DNA of 64,000 nt from Gambelia wislizenii (lineage: Eukaryota > Chordata > Lepidosauria > Squamata > Crotaphytidae), in the NCBI GenBank assembly GCA_030847615.1, contig JAUMIR010000002.1, positions 199,933,809-199,997,808 of the forward strand, read 5' to 3'. Below are positions 22,351 through 33,330 of the stretch, piece by piece. The first letter of the stretch is position 1. Every line of letters starts with the position of its first letter. The notes beneath the pieces are model-generated. The model worked only from the letters and a program-made list of their open reading frames with translations. It searched no databases and was not told the origin of the DNA. The translations under genes and the position numbers were made by a program.

Positions 22351-23245
22351 ATCATAGAATAATAGAATCATAGAGTTGGAAGAGACTTCAAGGGCCATCC
22401 AGTCCAACCCCCTGCCATGCAGGATTACACAATCAAATCATTCCAGACAGATGGCCATCCAGCCTCTGTTTGAAAACCTCCAAAGAAGGAGACTTCACCA
22501 CACTCCGAGGCAGTGTAGTCCACTTCCGAACAGCTCTTACTGTCAGGAAGTTCTTCCTAATGTTTAGGTGGAATCTCTTTTCCTGTAGTTTGAACTCATT
22601 GCTCCGTGTCCTAATCTCTAGAGCAGCAGAAAACAAGCTTGCCCCATCCTCAGTATGACATCCTTTCAAATAGTTAAACATGGCTATCATGTCCCCTCTC
22701 AACCTTCTCTTCTCCAGCCTAAACATGCCCATCTCCCTAAGCTGCTCCTCATAGGTCATGGCTTCCAGACCTCCCACCATTCTGGTTGTCCTCCTCTGGA
22801 CACATTCTACCTTCTCAATATCCTTCCTGAATTGTGGTGCCCAGAACTGGACACAGTACTCCAGGTGAGGTCTGACCAAAGCAGAATATAGTGGCACTAT
22901 TACAGTACTTCCCATGATCTAGACACTATACTCCTATTAATGCAACCTAGAATCACATTGGCTTTTTAAGCTGCTGCATCACACTGCTGACTCATGTTCA
23001 GCTTGTGGTCCACTAAGACTCCTAGATCCTTTTCACATGTACTGCCCTCAAGCCGTGTGTCACCCATCCTACATCTGTGCATTTCAATTTTACTGCCCAA
23101 GTGTAGTATCCCACATTTCCCGCTGTTGAAATTCATTTTGTTAATATTGGCCCAGCTTTCTAATCTGTTCAGGTCATTTTTGATTCTGATCCTGTCCTCT
23201 GGGGTATTAGCTACCCCTCCTAATTTGGTGTCATCTGCAAATCTT
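22351..23245 (-). mobile_element. CR1 LINE, 5'-truncated copy (minus strand)
   Basis: Reading the minus strand, the RT region begins at NRRFADDTKLGGVANTPED (near 23250), passes through STCEKDLGVLVDHKLNMSQQ and continues in the frame 22433-22915 with [30 protein letters not shown] and [20 protein letters not shown]. It ends in the CR1 3' signature CTCTATGATTCTATTATTCT near 22351. FADD is kept but a frameshift near 22920-22970 splits the frame. CR1 is the main LINE of sauropsids; this copy lacks the endonuclease and the front of RT. Confidence 0.93.
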
Positions 23246-25183
23246 CTATTCATTATCCTATCACTTACAATAATAATGGCAAGGCAATTTATATTAGTGA
23301 TCCCCCCCTCCTTCTCACAACATCATTAAAACAACATTGGCAAAGCTGTAGACCTCTGCTGCTCACTCTCTTTCCCTTTACTGTTTATGTTATTTGGGTT
23401 TTCTGGGCATTGCTGTGGATTTTTTTGCTGAGTTTTGAGGATCGGTAGGGATTGTTAACAGGGTTTCTTGGAGGTCTCTCATTCATGGAGTGACCTTAAG
23501 TCAAAGCTGCCCTGACAGCATGTGGCAATAACATGTGGGTGTGTAGGTGTGTGCATACACATATGTATTTTGTTATTTAATATTAATTTTCTCCCTGCTT
23601 CTGCCTGGTTCCTCTTGAGTCAACGTGCATAACATCAAGGATTTGTCCTTAGTACTGAGGTACAATATCATTGTCACTGAAGCCAGTCTGGAGTAGGTGT
23701 GTTTCCTTTTACATTTATTGTTTGCTCACAGAAAAGAGATACAAAATATGGAAGTGTCACCTTGAATTGTTTGAATATAAGCAGAGTATATTAAGTACAA
23801 AAAAAGAAAATAAGAGTGGCACTTTCTGCGCAACTTGGTTTGTACTCCATACAGAGCATTGTATCCATTTTTGCTTGCTGTCACAAAATATTAAGTAGCA
23901 CATGGATTAATTTGAAAAAACTCAGGGTGGAACCAAGTTCAACATAGTGTGTAAGAACCCAATGCATATTCTTCTGTTCAGAACATATATTCTGAAGGAG
24001 ATGCTCTTGCATTTCTTAATAGTGGAACCTTTTGTTGTCACTGTTAACTCTTGTTGTTACTTTAAGCTCATTTATAGGATAGACATTGCTTTCTCTGTAT
24101 CCAGAAATTCTTGGTTGCAATAGTTCACTAAACACTGGTTCATGTGGTGTTGTTCTCATAAGATGGTGCAGAGTCAAAGGTGGAGGCTATATGGGAGGAT
24201 TTGTGGATCAGCTGTTGCAACAGAACAATTTCATTCTTCCATAATTTCCACCATCAAATGGTTGGATCAGGTGCTTTCTGTAGACATCTCTTCTGAATGT
24301 GCCTTTGGATAAGCATTACATGAGTAAGGTTGCCATAAGTCTTGGAAAACTGTGAAAATCCCAGATTAAAGGAACAGAAAGTTGTCCCATCTAGCTGGAC
24401 TGCTTGAAGCAGCAGATCCTGGATTCCGACTCCAGGCTCACTGTCTGCAAGCTCTGGGGCCACATGGTGGGAGAGTGCAGAAGGCGGGAGTCAGGAGAAT
24501 GCAAAGCAGGCAGCAGCAGAGAGACAGAAGAAAAGTCAGAGGAAAGAAGGCCAGCAGCAGAGCCAGACTCAGAGTAACTTTACTTGCATGTGTGTGGTGA
24601 GTCTCTGGCCTCCTAGGCCACCACCCCCTTGGACGGTAAATGTTTGGCATCATTTTTGCAAGTATACCTCTGCCTTCTTCCCTCTTCTCTCCCCACTCCC
24701 ACCTCTGCCAAATCATAAGCTTGCATGAAATATGAATTTAAAAACGTTCAACAAGGCTAGATGAATACATTACGCTGATATGGGGGAGAGGGAAGACAGT
24801 GCTCCGACAACATTTAATTTGTTTGTTGTTTAAACGGATATTATTCTTATTAAAGGCATGTTGTTGGAGCCTAATGGAATGAAATCAGTTTTAATGGCAG
24901 TTGTTGGCACTGTTATCCATGATGATGGGTGACTTTTGGAAATCCACTTCCTATCATGTATTGGGAGTAATTAGTTTAATGAATAAGACTGTAATGAGGG
25001 CATGTCAGCCTATAACAGAAATCAGTGGATGTGTTTCTATGTGTATGTGTTTAATTAATAGTATTTTGAAGTTGTGCTATAAAACAGCAGATGTAAAGGC
25101 ATGGGGCTGAATGCAGTATTAATTTTAGCTTGAGTAAATTGTTACTCAGTTTGGGATTTGTTAACTCAACACTAATATAAATA
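23246..25183. other. CACNA1G: Intron, no gene seen
   Basis: Contains a SINE-like piece at 23458-23535 and otherwise unassigned sequence. Confidence 0.45.
23458..23535 (+). repeat. SINE fragment (TTTCTTGGAGGTC type)
   Basis: GGGTTTCTTGGAGGTCTCTC, then ATTCATGGAGTGACCTTAAG resembles 57730-57790 (GTCTTGGAGGTCACTCATTC, ATAGGATTGCAATAAGTC). It is part of a reptilian SINE as I remember it. Confidence 0.5.
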
Positions 25184-25259
25184 CTGCATGGCAGGGGGTT
25201 GGACTGGATGGCCCTCGTGGTCTCTTCCAACTCTGCAATTCTATGATTCTATGATTCTA
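25184..25259 (+). mobile_element. CR1 3' end fragment
   Basis: GCATGGCAGGGGGTTGGACT, GGATGGCCCTCGTGGTCTCT and the terminal ATTCTATGATTCTATGATTC are the CR1 3' UTR and tail. Only the last 75 bases are present, a typical severe 5' truncation. Confidence 0.92.
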
Positions 25260-27600
25260 CTTTTGATTTCAACAGATCTGCTTTAAACTGGATAAAAAAA
25301 TGGATCTTGCCCATAGCATCAGAGGGAATGTCTATATTAAATTAATATAAAATATCTTTAGATGTGCAAGTGCAGGATTATAATTTTGAATGAGGCAAAC
25401 AAAATGTAATGTAAATGTCTAGATATATGATACCTCTCCAAACTCGAGCCCCATTCACAGTGGTGAAGCTCTCCAAATCTCACCTCAAATTAACTCAGAA
25501 ATCATGCAAGGTCTTCCATTGAAATCTATGGTATTTGTGAAACAGTCTTAAGGGCTTGGACTCTACTCATATCCCCTACCTTCACTCCCTTGATCTTATA
25601 TTCCTCTAGCTTTCCTAGAGGGGCAAAACACTGAACAGGTTAATTCTAAGGGTCAGGTGGAGACCTCCATGTAGACTTCTGACCCCTCTATGTTAGTGCT
25701 ATAAAGTTGCTCCATTTCAGTCTGTCCTATAGTGTCAGTTGTAGAGTTTAAAAAAAAAGCAGGGGGGAGCTTTGAGCTAGGCTTTGATGGTCCCCTGAAG
25801 CTCTTTTCTGAGCCTCATTTGGGAAATGTTTACTAGAATCTCTAATCATTTCTACTTTGCTCCTACTATTTTCATGAGATCAGATGACTCCTTCAACCAC
25901 CTCATTTTCTTATAAGTTATTCTTATCCCCTAGACTTCCCCCATTCTTTTGTTTGTGATGTGTCAGTGTCCTGTGGTTGAAAATGTTTGGTGTAGATTAT
26001 CCCCTTCACACGTTTCAATAGTACCTATGTACTGAACCTCACACAACAAGAGGGCATCAGCCCTGGCTTAGTTGCCAACAATGCTGATAAAACTCAATAG
26101 ACAAGTTCATCTGCACTGCAAGTCAGTGCTAATTTAAACTAAGGTACTGATTAGGTATTTATAATATCATATTGGAGACATATGGGAGTTGTTACTCATC
26201 CAGTATGGAACCAGGTTATGTTTGTGGAATTGTACTTGTGAAGCGTGATGGTCATACATCTCAATGGGGCAACCCTAATTGTTTAGTCTTAGGTGGTGTG
26301 TGGAACTGTGTGTGGAAATAAGGCATGGTTGTAAAACAGGAACAAGGAACATGTAGCCCTCAGACATTGTTAGAATGGAATTTCCCAAAGCACTAATAAG
26401 GGATGATGGGAATTGAAGTCCCACAACATCTGGAGGGCCCACAACAAGATACTTGTCCTCTGGGCCCCAAACCAAATGTAGCGAACTAACAGTGTGCTGA
26501 AAACAGATGAGGAGGATACTTTCTGTGTAGATGTATAGTGTGGTGATTATGAGAAACGTGTACCTTTCGCATAAGCCCATTTGTCTACTAGTGGTTCAGA
26601 ATGCCAATACAGCTGCTGTTCCACATTATTTAAAAACAAGCCTTTCTTTATTCCTGCCCCTGCCTCCACCCCCACACAGATCTGTTGCTGCCCCTCAGAG
26701 ACAGATGATGCAGCTGAAATGCTGGTTTTGTGTGATCCTCTCTTGCAAGTAGTTTGTAATGTCAACCCTCCCCAACATTGCTTCACCTCCACATTTCTAC
26801 TTTGTTCAACAGTATTATGTACACAGCATGCCACTGTTGATTCTTTTCAGAAACAGAGGGAGAGCAACAGAAAGCATCATGGAACTGAACTTAAAAAGCA
26901 TCCATCTCTCTGTATCTCACATACAAATGCTAGCTCGAGCAATTATGGTTGTTTTTGCTGATGTAGAAATCAGTCTGCATTAGGAGTAGCTTTACCTGTA
27001 TGAGAAAACCCAGCTTCCACAGAGCTCATGAAGAAAGGAGATGAGGGAGAGAATATCTGATTTCATCTCAGGTATATGTTCAAGTACTATTGCGGAGATA
27101 AGTCTAATATAGTTTAGATTAACTAGACATAGATGGCATTAAAGCTCAAGTACTTACGAGGTGTGACCAAGTGGAAATGTACTTTTTGTTCAGCTTAAGC
27201 TCCTTCCAGGTCTAGGGAGGGGGATGAGCTGGATTTCAGTTTTGTTATATTGCTAGGATAATATTCTCTCCAAAATCTCAGAGAAAGATGAAAAATTGTG
27301 GCTTAAATTTCTGTTTCTACTTTTGAGAGCTGCTACAGTGCAGAAAAAGCACAGCCCCAAAGGGACAGAGGGCGTCACTGTCATATCCAGCTGTATGCTA
27401 GTCCATCTGCTTCTTAGCACTTGAATTCTGAGCTGTGCATTTTTGACAACTGATTGGACAAAGGCATCACAATCTGGAGGACATGGTAGAAACCTGGAAC
27501 TGAACAGACTGTCCACCCCCTCCCTGCCTGCAATATATTTCTCTTGTTTCTGCAGAATGAAACTCATCAGTGGAAAGTGAGGGCCAGGGGTCCCAGTTGC
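25260..27600. other. CACNA1G: Intron, no gene seen
   Basis: Unassigned sequence with a palindromic MITE at 26335-26465. The frames at 26581-26961 and 27253-27621 show no recognisable domain. Confidence 0.45.
26335..26465. repeat. Palindromic hAT-like MITE
   Basis: AGGAACATGTAGCCCTCAGA near the left end and CATCTGGAGGGCCCACAACA near the right end are diverged inverted matches; the middle has GATGGGAATTGAAGTCCCAC. This is the layout of the TGGCC/GTAGTCC MITE described at 14063. Confidence 0.5.
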
Positions 27601-27887
27601 TAGCTGCACTAACAGGATCAAAAAAGTTACTGTTCTGTTTTGGTTTTTTATATACTATTTTTATTATAAGTTTCGAAAGCACAATAAAACTTAAAGAAAT
27701 TAAACTTACTCAGATTAAAGGGGGGAATGCAAAAGAGAAAGAAAAAGTGAAAGGTGAAAGAAAAGAAAAAGGAGTAAAGAAAGAGATAAAGATGACTTCT
27801 GTTCTTCCTTATAGCAGTTATAAATGCATACAGTTATACATAGCTCCCTATCTACAAATACAACTGTTCTATTTTCTTGATAACCTA

Positions 27888-28894
27888 GGGGCCGTTTACA
27901 TGGAAAAATAAATCCTCAAAGAATGCGACAAGAAGCCTGATAGTTTCCATGCATTTCGAAGCAACAGCGCCCTTTTCAGAAGGAGGGGGTGCAAAAAACC
28001 CATAAGTTGCGCAGTATCAGCTTTCGCTAGTTTTCCAGACTTTTTTGATTAAGTTCACGAAAATGCGCATAATTTGTCATGGGAACTAACCATCGTATAA
28101 ACTGGCATCTACCTTTTCAAATTACTATGAGCAGAGCTGAATCCTGATTGGTTGGAGTGACCATTCTGCTTTATCCGAATAGACTGAGGGGTTGGAGAGA
28201 AGAAATTCATCCTCCTTCTGCTTGCAGCCCACTTTGGAAAATCTGCTCTGAGCCCTTCCTGTCTGTTTCAAAGGAAGACTTTGGGGGTTGGGAAGATGAT
28301 TGGGACGAGCCCCTGCTTCGCTGGTGTGAGTGTGTGTATGTCCATTCGTGTGTGCGGGGAAACAGCCGATCGCATGTTCATCCTTTTTGTTTGTTTGTCC
28401 TTCCATTCACTTGCCTTTATTCAAGGCTTCAGAGGCAGGGAAAACAATCGGGAATGAGGCAAGCCCCCGGCTTCTGTGGTGTGTGTTTGTGTGTGCATGC
28501 GTGAATGGAAGGGAAGGAGATCGCTCCACCATGCTTTTGCTTCTTCGTCCTTTCATTCACTCCTTTCTTTATAGAAGCCTTTCGGGGCTGGGGAAGACGG
28601 GGGAGTTGACAGATCACTCTTTCAATGTCTTGTTTGTTTGTTCTTTTCTTTCCTCTCATTATTTATGGTCTCCACGACCCCCTCCTTGCTCCCTCCCCGC
28701 CTCCTGCCTGGCTTTAATCATCTGGAGGCGATCCCCCCACCACCTTTGCCTGTGTGAACTAAGGAAAACTGAAAGTGGCTGCATCTGGCTGCATCTTCAG
28801 AATATGGCAGGAGTCGTGTGATTTATGCGCTCCTGATGCGAAAGAACGGTAATCCAGAATCTTGCGAACTTTTTCCTGTCGTGGAACCGCCCCC
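27888..28894. mobile_element. Harbinger-like non-autonomous DNA element 1
   Basis: The left end GGGGCCGTTTACATGG and the right end, read inverted (GGGGGCGGTTCCACGACAGG), form short diverged terminal inverted repeats. Both are flanked by the trinucleotide CTA (27885-27887 and 28895-28897). Short G/C-starting ends with a 3-bp duplication fit PIF/Harbinger. No transposase is encoded; the inside is a set of imperfect tandem repeats (28210-28620). The terminal sequence is related to the element at 29463-30660. Confidence 0.65.
28210..28620. repeat. About 150-bp imperfect tandem repeats inside Harbinger-like element 1
   Basis: Three successive blocks start near 28275 (AAGACTTTGGGGGTTGGGAA), 28425 (AGGCTTCAGAGGCAGGGAAA) and 28573 (GAAGCCTTTCGGGGCTGGGG). 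Each is preceded by a CATTCACT…CTTTAT-type block and the first two are followed by GTGTGTG runs. The period is about 150 bp. Confidence 0.55.
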
Positions 28895-29462
28895 CTAGTC
28901 TCATTAATTATCAAAACCACAAATCAACAATTCGTTTTGGAGTTTCAGATCTTAAAACAATCAGCAACAACCTATCTCTAATCATATCCAGCATCATCTC
29001 CATTTCTAATAGAACAGAACAGAACAGAATAGAATCTTTATTACAATCATAGACCACCAGAGGTAAAAAGGGATACAGAATAAAAAGAAGGTAAAAACAC
29101 AGGTAAAAACAGGATAAAAGCAGTATTTAAAATGTCCCTTCAGATTACATCTCTGGCTTCTCTTCGCAAACGAAGATTCAGGTTGGACTCATCCCGCGCT
29201 TTCTGCAAGCGCGCTGATGACTAAAAAGGCCAATCCGAGATAGACAAGTCTGGTTGCAGAAAGCACAGCAGAAGGTTTCCTTGGGTGATGTTTCTGGGTT
29301 GTGATTCTTTCTGTGTTGTCGTTTCTCTTCAAGACTTGTTCGGCGTGAGTTCTCAAATAAGGCTGCAGCATTGTGGATAGTGTGTCTCCATGCCTCCCGA
29401 TGTGAGGCCAGGGCAGACCATTGTTGGTGATCAAATTGGCCGAGCCTGAAGTGTTGTTTCAG

Positions 29463-30660
29463 TTTTGCCAGTTACACGACAAGATTTGTCGCGGGGCTTA
29501 CCGTGACTTCCTGATCCCGTATCCATCCCTCGCTGTTTATACGATTTTTGTCACTCTTTAGGAAATCTTGGAAGATCCCGTGATTGATATTTACACGACA
29601 AAAGTTTTTATTGGTCCCACACTGTTATATCCCATGCTTTTGCTGTTTACACATGTTTAGCTTACTGGGATTTTTTTTTTTTTTGGCTGTCAATCAAAGG
29701 ATGTGATTAGTCGTGTTTTCACAACCTTGGTGATGCACTTCCTTTAGAGTTCCGCGCGATGAGCGATGCTATTGGCTGGCTGGGGGGGGGGAGAGAGGGG
29801 GCAGAGGTTTGGTATTCCCCTTGCCTCTTTAAAATGTTAACCCTTTAAGCAAAAGGCATTTTGAAAGACCCAGAATGTGAGCTTTTGCTCAGATGCAGGA
29901 ACAATGCTTTCCTTTTGAAATCGAGGCTGGGGAGGGGAGGCTTGGCATTCCCCTTGCCTCTTTAAAATGTTAACCCTTAAAGCAGAGTTAGGGCTGCAAA
30001 GTGAAGATTTCAAGCCAGCGACAGACAGGCATTTTGAAAGACACAGATGCTGGCATTTTTTTTACTATGCATTGTGACGGGGAGGGAATAAAAGTGTTTT
30101 CATTTGCTCAGACGCTGGAATATTTTACTGTGCTCGTTCAGACCCAGGGAGGTGATAAAGGCAGGGGATGAATGGGCGACCCTCTGCCCACCACAATGTC
30201 TTTGTAACATGCAGTTGAGGAAGAGGTTAAAGCAGAAGGGTTTGCAGTGTAGAAATCCATTTAAAAAGGTGACTGAGTACACGTGCGCGCGCACACACCA
30301 ACCTATGTGCAGCTGGAAGGGATGCCTTTGTTTTCAGCTGGTGAGGCTGGATCTGTTGAACGGGTGACGGACCCCTCCTTTTCTGGTCGCTGATCTCTAA
30401 GCCCGCCCCCAGTCACCATTTCTGGTCATCCCCTGGTACCGAGATAGCTTGTCCCGGGCTGTTTACTTTTCAGATTTTCTGAATCCTCCAGTGACTTTTT
30501 TAAAAAAACCGGCACAACCTGCAGGACTGGAAGTCCCGCAGGTTGAGGGATAAAAGGTGGCCCCCCCTTCCGAAAATCATGTACCCAACCCGATGTACGT
30601 GTAAACTGCCAGGGATCGACACGAATTCTTCCCGGGACATTTTCATCGTGTAAACGGCAC
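29463..30660. mobile_element. Harbinger-like non-autonomous DNA element 2 (inside LINE copy)
   Basis: Inserted between the bases CAG (29460-29462) and CAG (30661-30663). The related LINE copy at 49561-49580 has the unoccupied site TTTCAGGGAGTCC, giving both boundaries. The ends are related inverted repeats: TGCCAGTTACACGA on the left and TGCCGTTTACACGA on the right (inverted). They resemble the ends of the element at 27888-28894. No transposase frame. The inside has two diverged tandem copies (about 29805-29900 and 29938-30050, both with CCTTGCCTCTTTAAAATGTT) and further CGTTTACACGA-like matches. Confidence 0.75.
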
Positions 30661-30663
30661 CAG

Positions 30664-31210
30664 GGAGTCCTTGTATCACTTTTTGGGAGCGCCCCTCTTA
30701 CGCTGACCAGTGGCCAGTTCACCGTAGAATACTGTTTTGGGGAGGCGATGGTCCTCCATCCTAGAAACATGGCCTGCCCAGTGCAGCTGTGTTCTCAATA
30801 TCATGGCCTCAATGCTGGTGATCCTTGCTTGCTCAAGGACAGCAACATTCATCACATAGTCAGTCCAGTGTATATTTAGGATTGTGCGTAAACAGCGCTG
30901 ATGGAAGCGTTCGAGGAGTCGTAAGTGGTGGCGATAGGTGACCCATGTTTCAGACCCGTAAATGAGAACAGACAGTACAATGGCTCTATACACACTGATT
31001 TTTGTGTTTCGCCTCAGGTGTTTATTACTCCAGACTCTTGTAAATTCTTCCAAATGCGCTATGTGCCTTTGCTAATCTGTGAACGATCTCTTTGTCAATC
31101 TTGGCATCTGAGGAGGTGATGCTTCCCAGGTAGGTGAACTGCTGAATGGACTTAAGCACAGAGTTGCCGACGGCAATGTGGGGATGGTGGTGATAGCTCC
31201 AGTATAACAA
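30664..31210 (-). pseudogene. C-terminal RT fragment of GHV-R-M LINE copy 1
   Basis: Two minus-strand frames read FTYLGSITSSDAKIDKEI, RLAKAHSAFGRIYKSLE (31025-31210), then KISVYRAIVLSVLIYGSETW, FHQRCLRTILNIHWTDYV, and LHWAGHVSRMEDHRLPKTVF with GQRKRGAPKK (30676-31053). These are the thumb and C-terminal part of a LINE reverse transcriptase, without the catalytic palm. A frame change separates the two. The rest of the C-terminus lies beyond the DNA element at 29158-29462, where a Cys/His finger-like segment is suggested by comparison with copy 2. Confidence 0.75.
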
Positions 31211-31223
31211 GACAAAGTTGATA

Positions 31224-32795
31224 CTATTCTACTATGGAAGTCACTGTCTGTCGAATTTTAGCCGCAGCTGTGCAGAATCTGGCAACATTATATGTTGTTC
31301 CTGGGTTGGTGTCTGAAAGAAACAGGGTGATGTAGAATTGTCCTGTGTGCCCTTGGTATTTATGCAACAGGGGTGAAATAAGGGTGAGACGTATGTCCCT
31401 GTAGTATGAGCGCTGGAGTAATACATGCTCTGTTGTTTCTATTTGGCTAGAGTTGCAGGGCACAATCTGTCTGAGAAGGGGATCTTCTTGTATCAGCCTT
31501 CAAGGACAGCTGAGGGGAGGGCCTGACACTGTGCTAGAGTAAAAGCCCTTCGATGTTTAGGTATTTCAAGTGTTGTTAAGTATGTCATAGGAGAGGCCAG
31601 ATATCTGTTGGAGGCACTAGCAATGAAGGTTGGAGTGCTGGCTAGATCCAGTTGTCACTCTATATCTACCACCCGCTGTTTGATAGTTGCTTTAGCCCTA
31701 TCATATCCCAGGCTAAGCAAAAGATCTGGAGAAAGCCCAGTGTTGAAATTTTAGTCATCACTGTCTGTTTCCAGCTAGACTGGAAATCATCACTTAAGGT
31801 TAGTGGAGCAAGGCCAGTGGGAAAGAGGGATAGTCTGAGCCAGTAGCTGAGTATGGTCATCCACACTCTGGCCTCCACTTTCATAAATCCTAACTCCAGT
31901 CTCAGAGCTGCGTTAGAGACACATTTTGGAGTTTGGAAAGCTGATCTTAAAACTTTGGATCGGACAAGCTCTAATGGTGCAGGGTTGGGGAAGGGTCCCA
32001 ACTGGGATCCATAAAGCAGTTGTGCTACTGAATTGGTTTCAAAGAGTTTGAGCACTGTGGGTAAATAGTGGCCTCCTCGTGTCTTAAGAAATTTGAGAAT
32101 GGCTATTGTGCTCCTCTGTGCATTGCCAGCACCATACTCCCCATGTGTTTTCCTACTACCAGTGGCATGAAAAAATACCTCCAAGTATTTGAAGCAAGAG
32201 ACCTGCTCAGTCTTGTGGCCATCTATATTCCAGTTATAGTTCTTAGGCCTTTTAGTGAATGCCATGATTTTAGTTTTTTGATAGTTGAATTCTAGCTGTT
32301 CCACTCTGCAGTACTGTGTTAGTGCTCTTAGGGCTCTTTTTAGGCCAATGAGAGTTCTTGAAAGTAATGCTGCATCACCCACATATAGCAGCATTGAGAT
32401 ATGCCTTCCCTCTAATTTTGGGGGATGGAAGTTAGTGTTGTTGAGGTAATCCACCAAATCATTGATATAAAAGTTGAACAGGAGTGGAGCTAGAATGCAG
32501 CCTTGCTTGACACCCTGCTCAGTGACAATGGCATTGGTGAGATGTCCCTGGGGGTTACATCTTACTTTTAATGAGGTTCTTTCATGCAGCATACAAATTA
32601 GATGGAGTAGATGTTGGTCAATTGAGGAAACCTCCAGTTTTCCCCACTTATTGGTTCAGGATATAGAATCAAAAGCTGCTTTAAAGTCTATAAAGGCAAC
32701 ATAAGAGAAACTGTGCTGCAGGTGGAATATTTTTCAATAAGATGGTGGAGTACAAGGCACTGATCTATGGTGGATCAGCCTTCCCTAAAGCCAGC

Positions 32796-32830
<35 letters not shown>

Positions 32831-33330
32831 TTTTATTTATATCCTGCCCCTCTACGGAACGCAATTGGGGCAGCTTACAACAATTAAAATATACATCCAG
32901 AACCTCAATCCCACCCACCCCCCTTGTTGTTCTGCAAGTATGTTTTCTTGTTCTAGCCAGGTCTGAAATTTCCACTGTAAGTGTCTTGCATAGAGCTTGC
33001 TGATCATATTGAGGAGACTAATTGGCCTGTAGTTGGCAGGATCACCCTTACTTCCTTTTTAAAATATGGGGATGATGATTGCAAGCCCCCAGTCCTTGGA
33101 TGCTCGACCATACAGGTGAAAAGTGAGGCCAGGATAGGAGCCCAGAATTCCAAGTTGTTTTTAATGGCTTCTGCAGGTATTAAGCCTTCCCCATTCTCAG
33201 TTGGGCTACAAGGTTCTTGATCTCTGACGCTGTCACTGGTGGCCACCCTGGGATATTTTCTGTATTTTGGCTAGTGCATCCACTTTCATCGTAGGTGTCC
33301 TTATAGAGTGCTTGAAAGTGATCCTCCCAT
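31224..33330 (-). pseudogene. RT and C-terminal region of the I/Vingi-like LINE ORF2
   Basis: On the minus strand: PPSWEDHFQALYKDTYDESG (continuing the sequence cut by the L1), then an RT with VAFIDFKAAFDSIS, the frame 31666-32592 with EQGVKQGCILAPLLFNFYIN and MLLYVGDAALLSRT, then CFKYLEVFFHATGS. The catalytic box reads YVGD instead of YADD, so the first Asp is lost. A stop sits in the motif-A region near 32648 and a SINE is inserted at about 32798-32930. The C-terminal end (31224-31463) has QIETTEHVLLQRSYYRDIRL, a degenerate Cys/His segment common at LINE C-termini. The enzyme would have copied the LINE RNA at the target; here it is dead. Confidence 0.82.
32798..32930 (-). mobile_element. 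SINE 3' end with (ATA)n tail inserted in the LINE
   Basis: On the minus strand it reads GTAAGCTGCCCCAATTGCGT, then AGAGGGGCAGGATATAAATA and an ATT tail. The same 3' end (GAGGGGCAGGGTATAAATAA plus ATT tail) occurs at 46350-46526. The LINE coding sequence is interrupted exactly here. Right boundary is approximate. Confidence 0.6.

Larger units (their letters stand above)
29150..31215 (-). mobile_element. GHV-R-M LINE (RTE-like?), copy 1, 5'-truncated, inserted in LINE 3' UTR
   Basis: Minus-strand copy of a non-LTR element different from the I/Vingi-like LINE around it. It covers only the end of RT and the C-terminus and is split by a DNA element at 29463-30660. The related copy at 49262-49945 lacks that insertion. 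Its 3' end lies near 29150; its 5' end at 31205-31215 joins the 3' UTR of the host LINE, whose tail reappears left of 29150. Clade is uncertain; GHVSRM is also known from RTE elements. Confidence 0.7.

Noticed and set aside
26581..26961. 126-codon Cys/Ser-rich frame
   Set aside because: No recognisable domain, no conserved context, overlapping frames on both strands; most likely chance.
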